Below, one piece after another: positions 1 to 8,590 of a stretch of 64,000 bases of DNA; the first letter of the stretch is position 1; the number at the start of each line of letters is the position of its first letter. Location: NCBI GenBank assembly GCA_938011315.1, contig CALLUG010000012.1, positions 1 through 64,000 of the forward strand, in the 5' to 3' direction. A model generated the notes under the pieces. It was not told the DNA's origin. It ran no database searches and worked only from the letters and a program-made list of their open reading frames with translations. The position numbers were made by a program, and so were the translations under genes. This DNA comes from an uncultured Flavobacteriaceae bacterium (GTDB lineage: Bacteria > Bacteroidota > Bacteroidia > Flavobacteriales > Flavobacteriaceae).

Positions 1-243
1 TAACTTTTATAATCACAAAAGAAGACATCAAGGAATCGATAATCAAATACCTTTTAATAGGTATTTGATTAAACAACAAAAAGTAGCTTAAATGAATAAT
101 AATCTGAACTTAATTTAATACAAAAACTGTCTAAAAGATGGGGGAATGATCATGTTGTCTAAGATTACTGCTTTTACTAGGGTTCAATACTTAAACTTCT
201 TTGTTTTTAAAAAACTTTTAAACAAAATTAAAACTAACTCAGC
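1..243. other. Edge intergenic region with hairpin; no gene seen
   Basis: No supported gene is visible between the window edge and the 3' end of the glycosyltransferase gene. The stretch holds a perfect hairpin at 41-70 with 11-bp arms aatcaaatacc/ggtatttgatt and an 8-base loop. It also holds a weak AT-only palindrome gtttttaaaaaac near 203-215 that could end minus-strand transcription. A G-rich tract (gatggggg) near 138-145 stands out in the AT-rich background and may be insertion-sequence debris, but I cannot assign it. Confidence 0.35.
41..70. repeat. Perfect 11-bp-arm hairpin
   Basis: Arms at 41-51 and 60-70 are exact reverse complements around the loop ttttaata. No T-run follows on either strand, so it is not a classic intrinsic terminator. 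It could be an IS200/IS605-type subterminal hairpin, given the IS200 remnant nearby, or a local transcription end. The role is inferred only. Confidence 0.5.
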
Positions 244-1368
244 CTAAATGCACAACGGTTTTACTATCTCTTTATATAACTTAATTAACTTTTCTTCTTC
301 TATTAGCCAATTATATTTTTTTTCAACAGCTTGTCTTCCATTTTTTCCCATTTCTTGAGCTTTTTTAGGATTGTTAATTAAATATCTTATACCTTTCTCT
401 ATTGATTTTGAATCTTTAGGGTCAACACAAATTCCACAATTATTTTTAGAAGCAATTTCTTTCCAGTACGAAAAATTAGAGGCAACAAAAGGGATTCCAG
501 CGGCCATATATTCAAACATTTTAATAGGCAAAGAGTCTAGATAATTAATAATAGGGTGCAACGTTACTAAGCCTATTTTTGATTCTTCTAATATTAAGTT
601 AATCTTATCCCTACCTACAAAACCTTTTTCTTCTATTTTACATTCTTTCCAAGCTTGCATTCCAACTAACTGCTTTCTTAGCTCAATTGGTTGATATCTA
701 CCTGCTAGAACTAATTTTAAATCTAACTCAGTAAAACTTTCTATCAATTCAACAGCTCCCCTAACCTTAGTTATGGCTCCAATATAACAAACTTGATTTT
801 TTTTATTTTCCCAGTTAATATGGCTAAATTTAAATTCATTTAATAACGGAAAATTATTAATATCTATCGCATCTGCTCCAATTTTTAGAAACCTATCTCT
901 TATATATGGTGTTGCGGTAACAATTTTATCAAATTTCTTTGAGGCATAATTTTCTAATTTTTCTACTAAAAAAGATAAGGTTTTTCTAAAAATAATTGGA
1001 ATGTAAAATTTACTAAGTATTTGTCTCGGAATATCTTCATGTACATCATAAATTACTTTTTTTCCTTTCTTTTTTAGCATTAAACCAGCTGCAATTAATT
1101 CTGGATCATGAAAATGATATACATCACAATTAAGTTGTAGAGCTTTTTTATAAATTTTTTTAGTAGTTAAAAAAATTCTATTTATTCTCCCTCCGAGTTT
1201 TCCTACATCAAAAATTTTAATATTATTCACAATTTCGTTATCAAGACCATTAGCTACAATAAAAGAGACATCAAAATTATTATTAACTAAAGAATGGCAT
1301 TGCTTTAAAAATATTCTTACATCATTTCTATTATGAGCTGACGTTAAATGACAAATTTTATGTTTCAT
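244..1368 (-). CDS. Glycosyltransferase family 4-like, GT-B fold
   Basis: The 374-residue product has the layout of GT-B glycosyltransferases of the GT4/GT1 group: an N-terminal acceptor-binding half (His-Asp-Pro-Glu near residue 87) and a C-terminal donor-binding half. The nucleotide-sugar motif KMFEYMAAG is present, with E286 as the likely key acidic residue. It would act at the cytoplasmic face of the inner membrane, adding a sugar to a lipid-linked oligosaccharide. It lies at the downstream end of the minus-strand polysaccharide operon but is separated from the ligase gene by IS remnants, so it may now be transcribed independently. Sugar specificity cannot be read from the sequence. No signal peptide or membrane segment is seen. 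Confidence 0.85.
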   Translation of the reverse strand: MKHKICHLTSAHNRNDVRIFLKQCHSLVNNNFDVSFIVANGLDNEIVNNIKIFDVGKLGGRINRIFLTTKKIYKKALQLNCDVYHFHDPELIAAGLMLKKKGKKVIYDVHEDIPRQILSKFYIPIIFRKTLSFLVEKLENYASKKFDKIVTATPYIRDRFLKIGADAIDINNFPLLNEFKFSHINWENKKNQVCYIGAITKVRGAVELIESFTELDLKLVLAGRYQPIELRKQLVGMQAWKECKIEEKGFVGRDKINLILEESKIGLVTLHPIINYLDSLPIKMFEYMAAGIPFVASNFSYWKEIASKNNCGICVDPKDSKSIEKGIRYLINNPKKAQEMGKNGRQAVEKKYNWLIEEEKLIKLYKEIVKPLCI

Positions 1369-1430
1369 AAATTTATATTTTTATTGGCCTCAAAAATAGT
1401 TAAAACTATGCACTTTAGTACATTTCGCTC

Positions 1431-1449
1431 TAGCTTTTAAAAAAAGCTA
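1431..1449 (+). repeat. Hairpin just upstream of the IS200-type tnpA remnant
   Basis: The sequence tagcttttaaaaaaagcta forms an 8-bp stem with a 3-base loop. It ends 9 bases before the transposase start codon. IS200/IS605 elements carry subterminal hairpins recognised by their HUH transposase, so this is probably the left-end hairpin. A terminator-like role for one strand is an alternative. Confidence 0.4.
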
Positions 1450-1458
1450 CCTTTTGCT

Positions 1459-1701
1459 ATGACAGTACAAAGGGTTAATGGTCATACCGTTTCGAGGTTG
1501 ACATTACATATAGCTTGGAGTACGAAGTATCGTTGTCCAGTTTTAACTGGTGATGTTCAAAAAAAGTGTAAAACACTTCTGATTCAGGTCTGCGACGCAG
1601 ATGGTATTAATATTTTGAAGGGAGTAGTAAGTAAAGACCACGTTCATATAGGTATAGAATATCGTCCATCTCAAAGTGTAGGTAGTCGCCCCTTAAATTA
1701 A
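1459..1701 (+). pseudogene. Truncated IS200/IS605-family TnpA (HUH transposase)
   Basis: The reading frame gives 80 residues matching the N-terminal half of a Y1 HUH transposase: a TKYR block at residues 22-25 and the metal-binding His-Val-His at residues 61-63 (DHVHIGIEYRPS). Family members are roughly 130-150 residues, with the catalytic tyrosine in a C-terminal helix that is absent here. The frame runs into the inverted-repeat end of another element at about 1684; the last residues (SRPLN) are encoded by that element. The protein should be inactive because it lacks the catalytic Tyr. Confidence 0.8.
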
Positions 1702-1725
1702 CTAAAGTGAATTTAATGAGCGACT
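1684..1725. repeat. 42-bp imperfect palindrome: two abutted IS ends
   Basis: Bases 1684-1699 (agtcgccccttaaatt) and 1710-1725 (aatttaatgagcgact) are inverted repeats matching at 14 of 16 positions around a 10-base loop. A further copy of the right-hand arm occurs at 2119-2133. The simplest reading is the left and right ends of an IS5-like element brought together by internal deletion, next to a second partial copy. Confidence 0.55.
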
Positions 1726-1735
1726 ATTTAATCAA

Positions 1736-2071
1736 ATGCAAAGCAATCTAAACTACTTGCCAAAAGAAGTGGTTTATGACAGAGGCGGAAAGGGACAAAA
1801 ACAAATAGGGCAAACAACAATAGCAACACTAGACTATCGCCCCTTAAAACGAGATAACCAATATCAAAAAAGGATTAAGGGCAATAAATTTAGAAGACGA
1901 ACTGCTATAGAACCTGTTATTGGGAATCTAAAATCAGATTTTAGAATGGGACAAAACTATTTTTATGGGGCTAATTCACCACAAATCAATACTTTTTTAG
2001 CTGCAACGAGATTGAATCTTAAGAAAATGATGAAAAAGTTAAAACTAGAATATCTAAAAACGAATTGTTGA
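1736..2071 (+). pseudogene. IS5-family DDE transposase, C-terminal fragment
   Basis: The 111-residue frame corresponds to the C-terminal third of an IS5-type DDE transposase. It retains VVYDRG (D15, probably the second catalytic Asp) and the block RRRTAIEPVIGNLKSDFRMG with E59 as the likely third catalytic residue, followed by the basic tail. The N-terminal part with the first Asp is missing, and the frame has no proper start region. It is therefore a dead remnant. The matching inverted ends at 1684 and 2133 support the assignment. Confidence 0.75.
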
Positions 2072-2158
2072 CTTTATAACTTCTTTTGCAAACTGTTATT
2101 GAAAACTACAAATACGCTTTGTAAGGAGCGACTATATAATATTTTTCAATTGAAATTC

Positions 2159-3427
2159 TCATGCTATGTCTACATTAGGCTGAAAATGTTTATTTTTAGA
2201 TGTTAAAAATAAACATAGTACAAAAGAATAAAATGCAATTCCAGAGTAACGATTCATTATACTTTCAAAAAAAGAATTGATACTTATTATAATTATAAAA
2301 GCAAATATTAATTCGTTAATCTGTTTGTTTAACATATTATTCTTGTATAGTACAACTAACTGCATAATATAGCATATGAGGGCTAATACTCCACACTCTA
2401 TTAAAAATTGAAAATATTGATTATGTGCATTTAAGCTCTCCCTGTAGGGGGTAACGTAGCGCTCTTTTTTATATTCTTTCTTTAACTCATTATATGCGTC
2501 TCCAATACCTACCCCTAATAAAGGGTGTTTTTGTATAATTTGTAAAGAAGAACTCCATGTCATTAACCTTAACGATGTGCTGTTTATATCTTCATTATGG
2601 AAAGTTAATCCTTTAGTTATTAATTCGTTAAACATAATTTTAACCCTAGAGTTAAATAATAATAAAGGAATGGCTATAAAAACGCCTACTATTGTTATTA
2701 TTACAAATGTTTTAACATCAACCTTTTTGTAAATATAATACATATAAATTAGCACAAGAACAGCTATGCCTGCCTTTGAAGAAACTTGCAGCACAACCAA
2801 GCTGAATAGGCTAATTAAAAGTATTTTTATTCTTCTCAATTTAAAAATTTTGTTTTCAAATAATAAAATAGATATAGCAAAGCATAAATACATTGAATAA
2901 TAAACAGTTTGATGCACGATAGAAAAACGTGTGCCAAAAAAATAGTTTCCTCCTTTTACAGAAGACTCAATAAAGCTAAGTTTAGAATTTATTTGTGGTT
3001 TAAAAATCAGTTCTTTGCCTGTAAAACTTATTGAGTTATAAAATGCAAAAACATAACAATATATTACAGATATTAAACAGCCTATAACAAATACAAAAAG
3101 AGCCCTATTTACAATAGCTTTAGTATATCTAAAACTATTTATAAAAAAGATAAAAGGGAACACTATTAAGGCTGCTTTCTGCTCAAAAAACTTAAAACTG
3201 AAACTACTAGAATAGAATAAGGAGCCTATGTAAATTAAATACAATATTGGCAGTAACCATAACTCTTTAATTTTAATAATTCTTTTTGGTTCTAAATAAA
3301 TGAGAGATAAAATAACCCAAATTATTATAAAAAAAGTTGACAGCTTTTGACTAATAGGCAATAATATACAAAACATATAAAGAGCATAAAGCATTACTCT
3401 ATTTTTTAAATCTAAAATACGTTTCAT
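2159..3427 (-). CDS. O-antigen ligase / Wzy-type polymerase family membrane protein
   Basis: The 422-residue hydrophobic protein has about ten to twelve membrane segments and a large periplasmic loop before the end. The loop carries the Wzy_C-type motif NAHNQYFQFLIECG with H335, as in WaaL ligases and Wzy polymerases. Members of this family join or polymerise undecaprenyl-linked O-units on the periplasmic side of the inner membrane; sequence alone does not separate ligase from polymerase. It starts 2 bases after the flippase gene stop, so the two are translationally close. The IS remnants begin about 25 bases beyond its stop codon. Confidence 0.82.
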   Translation of the reverse strand: MKRILDLKNRVMLYALYMFCILLPISQKLSTFFIIIWVILSLIYLEPKRIIKIKELWLLPILYLIYIGSLFYSSSFSFKFFEQKAALIVFPFIFFINSFRYTKAIVNRALFVFVIGCLISVIYCYVFAFYNSISFTGKELIFKPQINSKLSFIESSVKGGNYFFGTRFSIVHQTVYYSMYLCFAISILLFENKIFKLRRIKILLISLFSLVVLQVSSKAGIAVLVLIYMYYIYKKVDVKTFVIITIVGVFIAIPLLLFNSRVKIMFNELITKGLTFHNEDINSTSLRLMTWSSSLQIIQKHPLLGVGIGDAYNELKKEYKKERYVTPYRESLNAHNQYFQFLIECGVLALICYIMQLVVLYKNNMLNKQINELIFAFIIIISINSFFESIMNRYSGIAFYSFVLCLFLTSKNKHFQPNVDIA

Positions 3428-3429
3428 TA

Positions 3430-4683
3430 TTATTTTTTTTTGAGTGAAAAATACTGAAGTAAAAAATATACAGAGTATATTACAATTTCATGAATAACGT
3501 ATATAATAAATACATCTTCAATATTAATTTTCATTTTAACAACAGAAATGTAAAGGACTATATTTAAAGTTATAAAATAGTTTACCTGCCATATAGATAG
3601 CCATTTTAACCTCTCGGTAGTATCTAAAACAACAGATAGTGGACTGACTATTAATTTGATTGCTGTAGCAAAAACCAAAATGGAAGCATACTTTCCAGAT
3701 TCAGTCCACTGATCTCCATAAATAAAACTAAATAAAAACTCTCCAAAAAAGAATAATACTACCGACAGAACAACAGCTATAACAAATAAACCTAAAGCGC
3801 TAAATAAAAAAAACTGCCTTGCTTTTAAAAACTCTCTATTATTATAAAGTTGTGTTATTTTTTGATAAAAAACATCTCGATATGATATTCCTATTAATGC
3901 TGTTGGCGCCACTAAAATCATACTTGCTAAACCCAAAAAGCCTAAATTTTGATCACTATAATGTGGTCTTGCATATAAAATTAAAGCTTGTAGTGAAAAA
4001 ATATTCATTAACGTTGGGATAATAGTTAGTTTTGGATAATCTATATACTCCAACGCTGTTTTTTTTAGTTTTTGGTAATTTAATTTAAATTTAAAAATTC
4101 TAAATAGCAATAATGTACTCACTAACAATCCTAAAAAACGAGCTACAACCAAGCCAAATAAGTTAAAACTAAAATAAATAATAATAGCAGCAATACTGTT
4201 TACTATGGTTTGACTTATTTTTGCTTTAATGTTTTTTTTAAATTTCTTTTCTCTAATCGAGTAAAATAATCCTGAGTTATATACTCCAAAAAGAAACACA
4301 AAAAATGGAACTAAAAACCAGAGTTCATCTAACTTATAGTGCTTATTAAAGAATGAATAACCTATTATTATGACGATTAATAATAGAACGTTATATACAA
4401 TAGATAGTAATACACTTAACTGATAAAGTCGCTCTGCTTCATTATGACTTTTGGGTTTAACAATAGCGATATTATAGCGTCCTGCGTTTGGGACGCTTAA
4501 TACACTGACAACAGCCATGAAAACTGCTAATACTGCAAAGGCATCTTGCTCGTAAAGTCTAGCTAGTATAGGAGAGATTGCTATAGGTACTAATTGGGCA
4601 ATTAAAGTTCCTGTTAATTGAACAGATATATTTGTAAAATATTCAGATTTAATTAGTTTATTAACAGACTCTTTTAGTTTCAT
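3430..4683 (-). CDS. Polysaccharide flippase, Wzx/RfbX-type (MOP superfamily)
   Basis: The 417-residue integral membrane protein has about twelve predicted membrane segments and the MOP-superfamily start: an N-terminal QLTGTLIAQLVPIAISPILARLY stretch giving the first helix and the conserved Ser-Pro-x-Leu-x-Arg-Leu. Such proteins translocate undecaprenyl-PP-linked repeat units across the inner membrane. Its position between sugar-nucleotide genes and an O-antigen ligase/polymerase supports a Wzx/Wzy-dependent pathway. The AT content is high even for this genome, as often seen in polysaccharide loci. Confidence 0.85.
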   Translation of the reverse strand: MKLKESVNKLIKSEYFTNISVQLTGTLIAQLVPIAISPILARLYEQDAFAVLAVFMAVVSVLSVPNAGRYNIAIVKPKSHNEAERLYQLSVLLSIVYNVLLLIVIIIGYSFFNKHYKLDELWFLVPFFVFLFGVYNSGLFYSIREKKFKKNIKAKISQTIVNSIAAIIIYFSFNLFGLVVARFLGLLVSTLLLFRIFKFKLNYQKLKKTALEYIDYPKLTIIPTLMNIFSLQALILYARPHYSDQNLGFLGLASMILVAPTALIGISYRDVFYQKITQLYNNREFLKARQFFLFSALGLFVIAVVLSVVLFFFGEFLFSFIYGDQWTESGKYASILVFATAIKLIVSPLSVVLDTTERLKWLSIWQVNYFITLNIVLYISVVKMKINIEDVFIIYVIHEIVIYSVYFLLQYFSLKKK

Positions 4684-4743
4684 TACAGTTTATTAAAAAC
4701 CTTCTATTTTATATTCTATACAGGAAGAATCATTTTAAATTTA

Positions 4744-5712
4744 TTACTTCCCAAAAGGATGTCCCGTCAAAGTTTTTCTTGCAAACGGATGATAATCTCC
4801 AACAAGTCCCTTAGGCTCGGCGTGCCTTATATTGTGTACAATTTCTATAGCTTGTCTTGCGTCTTCAAGACCATAACCTTTACCTGCCAAAATACCTTCA
4901 TAAACCCTATTATGCAACTCTGTAAAGCCACCACTAAATTCTAGCTCTTCGCCTTCAATAGTTATTGATCTATAAGTTCGCTGCCCTTTAACCTTTACCT
5001 CATTTGGCAATACATCTTCATTTATTGAAAGAAACCATCTTACACGTGCTTTTTCTAGCTCTAGATACCCTGAGGCTCTATCGTGCTGTTGTATGTGTAC
5101 AATATTTTTTTTGACACCTCCAAAAATCCAAGATAACATGTCGTAAAAATGTACTCCTATATTTGTTGCAATACCTCCCGACTTTGAAGCATCACCTTTC
5201 CATGAGGTATAATACCAATTACCCCTAGAGGTCAAATAAGTTAAGTCTACATCAAAAATTTTATCTTTAGGAGCTGCTTCTATTTTCTTTTTAAGATTAA
5301 TAATGCTTTCGTGCATTCTTAGTTGTAGAATGTTATATACTTTTTGACCAGTTTCTTTTTCTTGTTTTGTTAATGCATCTATATTCCATGGATTTAAGAC
5401 TAGTGGTTTTTCACAAATAGCATCTGCACCTCTTCTAAGTGCCGTTCTAATATGAGAGTCGTGTAAATAGTTGGGCGTACAAATACTTATATAATCTAAA
5501 TTAACGTTTTTTTCGTATTTTAGTTTTTCTAAATGTCTATCAAAGCGTTCAAATTCAACAAAAAAATCAGCATTAGGAAAATAACTATCCATAATACCAA
5601 CGCTGTCAAAACGGTCGTAGGCGGCTAGCAAATTGTTATTAGTTTCTTTTATTGCTTTTAAGTGTCTTGGAGCAATATATCCCGATGCTCCTATTAATGC
5701 AAAGTTTTTCAT
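4744..5712 (-). CDS. wlbA: UDP-N-acetylglucosaminuronate 3-dehydrogenase, Gfo/Idh/MocA family
   Basis: The 322-residue protein matches the WlbA/WbpB branch of the Gfo/Idh/MocA oxidoreductases. It begins MKNFALIGASGYIAPRH with the NAD-binding Gly-x-x-Gly at residues 8-11 and has the family EKP triad at 101-103, K102 being the conserved catalytic lysine. WlbA/WbpB oxidises the 3-hydroxyl of UDP-GlcNAcA as the step before transamination to the 2,3-diamino sugar. The acetyltransferase of the same pathway lies just upstream (13-base gap), but the expected PLP aminotransferase is not in the window. Confidence 0.88.
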   Translation of the reverse strand: MKNFALIGASGYIAPRHLKAIKETNNNLLAAYDRFDSVGIMDSYFPNADFFVEFERFDRHLEKLKYEKNVNLDYISICTPNYLHDSHIRTALRRGADAICEKPLVLNPWNIDALTKQEKETGQKVYNILQLRMHESIINLKKKIEAAPKDKIFDVDLTYLTSRGNWYYTSWKGDASKSGGIATNIGVHFYDMLSWIFGGVKKNIVHIQQHDRASGYLELEKARVRWFLSINEDVLPNEVKVKGQRTYRSITIEGEELEFSGGFTELHNRVYEGILAGKGYGLEDARQAIEIVHNIRHAEPKGLVGDYHPFARKTLTGHPFGK

Positions 5713-5725
5713 TTGGGTGTCTTTA

Positions 5726-6304
5726 TTATTTTGTTAGTTTTGAAACTTTATTATTTTTAATATAATATTTTTCTTTACTTTCTAAGCATATTGCCTCTCC
5801 GTATTCATTAAATTCTAAGCGATGTCCGTATTCACTCATCCAACCAATTTGCTTAGACGGGTTTCCTACTACTAAAGCATAATCTAAAACTTCTTTAACT
5901 ACTACTGCTCCCGCTCCTATAAAAGCATATTGCCCTATATTATTACCACAAACTATAGTAGCATTTGCTCCTATTGAGGCTCCTTTTTTTACAATAGTTT
6001 TTGAATAACTACCCCTACGATTTACTGCACTCCTAGGGTTTATAACATTGGTAAATACCATTGATGGCCCTAAAAACACATCGTCCTCACAAACAACCCC
6101 CGTATATATAGACACATTGTTTTGAACTTTCACATTTTCACCTAAAACTACTTCTGGCGATATCACTACATTTTGTCCTATATTGCAATTCTTTCCAATA
6201 TCACATTTTGGCATTATGTGAGAAAAATGCCAAATTCTAGTTCCATCTCCGATGTTACTACCTTGGTCTATTACGGCTGTTTCGTGTGCAAAATAATTTT
6301 TCAT
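5726..6304 (-). CDS. wlbB: UDP-2-acetamido-3-amino-glucuronate N-acetyltransferase, WlbB/WbpD type
   Basis: This is a left-handed beta-helix acyltransferase of about 192 residues, with hexapeptide repeats throughout (IGDGTRIWHFSHIM, IGKNCNIGQNVVI, VKVQNNVSIYTG). The WbpD/WlbB family transfers acetyl from acetyl-CoA to the 3-amino group of UDP-GlcNAc(3NH2)A. I chose the start at 6304 (MKNYFAHETAV) because family members begin there and its ATG overlaps the stop of the epimerase gene as TAATG, a common coupling pattern. An in-frame ATG at 6316 would add four residues (MPKL). It forms a pathway pair with the downstream 3-dehydrogenase. Confidence 0.87.
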   Translation of the reverse strand: MKNYFAHETAVIDQGSNIGDGTRIWHFSHIMPKCDIGKNCNIGQNVVISPEVVLGENVKVQNNVSIYTGVVCEDDVFLGPSMVFTNVINPRSAVNRRGSYSKTIVKKGASIGANATIVCGNNIGQYAFIGAGAVVVKEVLDYALVVGNPSKQIGWMSEYGHRLEFNEYGEAICLESKEKYYIKNNKVSKLTK

Positions 6305-7305
6305 TAGTTTTGGCAATATGATTCCACAGTTAACTCAATCCCCTTTTCAAAAGAATATATAGGATCGTATTGAAGCATTTTTTTTGCTTTCGATATGTCG
6401 GCTAGCGAGTGCTTAACATCACCTTTACGATTTGGACCATGAGTTACTTTAGAGTTAATCGGTTTGTTTAAAGCATGTAACCCTTTTGTTATTGCTTCTA
6501 TTAGTTCTGTAAGTGTTGTATTTTGCCCAAAGGCGACGTTATAAACTTGATTTGCAGCTAGTTCATTTTTTGTTAATGCAGCTTTAATGTTTGCTTGAAC
6601 AACATTTTCTATAAATGTAAAATCTCTTGAGTGCTTTCCGTCTCCATTAACAACAAGATTTTCGGCATTTAAAAACTGTCCTATAAATTTAGGAATTACC
6701 GCAGCATAAGCTCCATTGGGATCTTGTTTTTGTCCAAAAACATTAAAATAACGCAACCCGATACTCTCTAAGCCGTAAGTTTTATAAAATACATCGGCAT
6801 ACAATTCGTTAACATATTTTGTTACGGCATAGGGCGATAGGGGTTTTCCTATAATGTCTTCTTTCTTTGGTAAATCAACATGGTCGCCGTATGTTGAAGA
6901 ACTAGCAGCATATACAACGCGTTTGACAGTGCTAGAGTCTTTTGCAGCAATTAGTATGTTTAAAAAACCAGAAACATTAACATCGTTAGACGTTGCAGGG
7001 TCGTTTATAGATCTTGGTACAGAACCCAGTGCTGCTTGGTGCAATACATAATCTACCTCAAGCATTGCTTTTTTGCATGTCTCTAAATCTCTAATATCAG
7101 CATTAATAAACTCACAATTTTTTTGTTTTAAAAAAGCATCAATATTGCTAAGATGCCCTGTTGCTAGATTATCCAACACAACAACCCGCTTCGCATCATA
7201 TTTAAGAAGGTACTCAACTAAGTTAGACCCAATAAATCCTGCGCCTCCTGTAACTAAAAAGGTTAATTGTGATAAATCGGTATCGTGATATTTGTTTTCG
7301 TACAT
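6304..7305 (-). CDS. wbpP: UDP-N-acetylglucosamine 4-epimerase, WbpP/TviC-type SDR
   Basis: The 333-residue extended short-chain dehydrogenase has the Gly-x-x-Gly-x-x-Gly NAD motif at residues 20-26 (GGAGFIG), the Ser-Ser-Ser-Thr-Tyr-Gly block at 135-140, and catalytic Y159-x-x-x-K163 (SPYAVTK). The HQAALGSVPRSI stretch is characteristic of the WbpP/TviC group, which interconverts UDP-GlcNAc and UDP-GalNAc, or their uronic acids. It is a cytoplasmic enzyme. It lies 4 bases after the UDP-sugar dehydrogenase gene and its stop overlaps the next start, indicating one operon. Confidence 0.87.
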   Translation of the reverse strand: MYENKYHDTDLSQLTFLVTGGAGFIGSNLVEYLLKYDAKRVVVLDNLATGHLSNIDAFLKQKNCEFINADIRDLETCKKAMLEVDYVLHQAALGSVPRSINDPATSNDVNVSGFLNILIAAKDSSTVKRVVYAASSSTYGDHVDLPKKEDIIGKPLSPYAVTKYVNELYADVFYKTYGLESIGLRYFNVFGQKQDPNGAYAAVIPKFIGQFLNAENLVVNGDGKHSRDFTFIENVVQANIKAALTKNELAANQVYNVAFGQNTTLTELIEAITKGLHALNKPINSKVTHGPNRKGDVKHSLADISKAKKMLQYDPIYSFEKGIELTVESYCQN

Positions 7306-7309
7306 TATA

Positions 7310-8590
7310 TTACAGTCTTTTATCTACTAGGCTAGAGCTTAGATTTCCTTTTACATCATAAACAATAGCATTATCTTTTTTCATTGCCTGCAAATCTAGG
7401 GTACTAAATGTATCGTGAGCGACTACATGTACTACAGCGTGATAGGTATCTTTAATTTCAGAAATGGTAGTAATTGCATACTCTGTAGCAACTTCGCTTT
7501 GGTTAGCCCACGGGTCGTACACATCTACATCCATATTAAAAGACACTAGAGCGTTGTAAACGTCTATTGCTTTTGTATTTCTTATATCTGGACAATTTTC
7601 TTTAAAGGTAATTCCTAGCATTAATACTTTAGCTGCTTTTACTGGAATGGATTTTTTTACCATAAGCTTTAAAACTTCGGTGGCTACAAACTCTCCCATA
7701 GAATCATTTAAGCGTCTGCCGGCCAAAATAATTTCTGGATGGTAGCCTACCTCTTGTGCTTTTTGAGCTAAATAATAGGGGTCTACACCTATACAATGCC
7801 CACCAACTAAACCAGGTTTAAAAGGCAGAAAGTTCCATTTTGTTGCTGCTGCCTCCAAAACAGCATGCGTATCAATATCTAGCTTATTAAAAATCTTGGC
7901 AAGCTCGTTTATAAATGCAATATTAATATCGCGCTGTGCATTTTCTATAACTTTCGCAGCTTCTGCCACCTTAATTGTTGGTGCTAAGTGTGTTCCTGCG
8001 GTAATAACAGAAGCGTATAGCTTGTTAATAACCTCGCCTACCTCAGGTGTAGAGCCAGAGGTTACTTTTTTAATATTAGCTACGGTATGTGTTTTATCGC
8101 CTGGATTAATACGCTCTGGAGAATAACCTACATAAAACTCGCTATTAAATTGTAATCCGCTTACTTCCTCTAGTACTGGCACACAAGTCTCTTCTGTAGC
8201 ACCGGGATATACAGTAGATTCGTAAATAACAATATCGCCCTTTTTAAGTACTTTTCCTATCGTTTGAGATGCTTTTATTAAGGGGGTTAATACAGGTCTA
8301 TTGTTAATATCCACAGGGGTTGGCACCGTTACAATATATACATTGTAGCTAGCTAAATCTGTAGGTGTAAAACTTAGTTTTAATCCTTTCGTATTGTTTT
8401 CATTTAGTACAGCGGCTAAGTTAGCGTCATTAACTTCTAGGGTCGAGTCATGCCCTGAGTTTAATTGATTTACTCGATTTTTATTGATATCAAAGCCTAG
8501 TACCGTATATTTTTTTGCAAACTCTACCGCTAGAGGTAAGCCTACATAGCCCAAGCCAATAACAGCAATTTTGTACGTATTATTATCCAT
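7310..8590 (-). CDS. tviB: UDP-N-acetyl-hexosamine 6-dehydrogenase, TviB/WbpO family
   Basis: The 426-residue protein is a UDP-glucose/GDP-mannose dehydrogenase-family enzyme. The Rossmann motif GLGYVG is at residues 12-17, and the active-site block GGHCIGVDPYYL has catalytic C266. TviB/WbpO members oxidise C6 of UDP-GlcNAc or UDP-GalNAc to the uronic acid with two NAD+. It is the first gene of the minus-strand polysaccharide operon, with a candidate -7 box about 25 bases upstream. Together with the WbpP-like epimerase it could supply UDP-GlcNAcA or UDP-GalNAcA. Confidence 0.88.
   Translation of the reverse strand: MDNNTYKIAVIGLGYVGLPLAVEFAKKYTVLGFDINKNRVNQLNSGHDSTLEVNDANLAAVLNENNTKGLKLSFTPTDLASYNVYIVTVPTPVDINNRPVLTPLIKASQTIGKVLKKGDIVIYESTVYPGATEETCVPVLEEVSGLQFNSEFYVGYSPERINPGDKTHTVANIKKVTSGSTPEVGEVINKLYASVITAGTHLAPTIKVAEAAKVIENAQRDINIAFINELAKIFNKLDIDTHAVLEAAATKWNFLPFKPGLVGGHCIGVDPYYLAQKAQEVGYHPEIILAGRRLNDSMGEFVATEVLKLMVKKSIPVKAAKVLMLGITFKENCPDIRNTKAIDVYNALVSFNMDVDVYDPWANQSEVATEYAITTISEIKDTYHAVVHVVAHDTFSTLDLQAMKKDNAIVYDVKGNLSSSLVDKRL

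Larger units (their letters stand above)
1684..2133 (+). mobile_element. Deleted IS5-type insertion sequence inserted in IS200 tnpA
   Basis: The left end agtcgccccttaaa (1684-1697) and right end ttgtaaggagcgact (2119-2133) form terminal inverted repeats (12 of 14 bases match). The bases ta occur at each outer edge and could be a short target duplication. Only the C-terminal part of the transposase is left inside. The element interrupts the IS200-type tnpA. A 12-base internal repeat tcgccccttaaa also occurs at 1837-1848 within the transposase frame. Confidence 0.6.
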
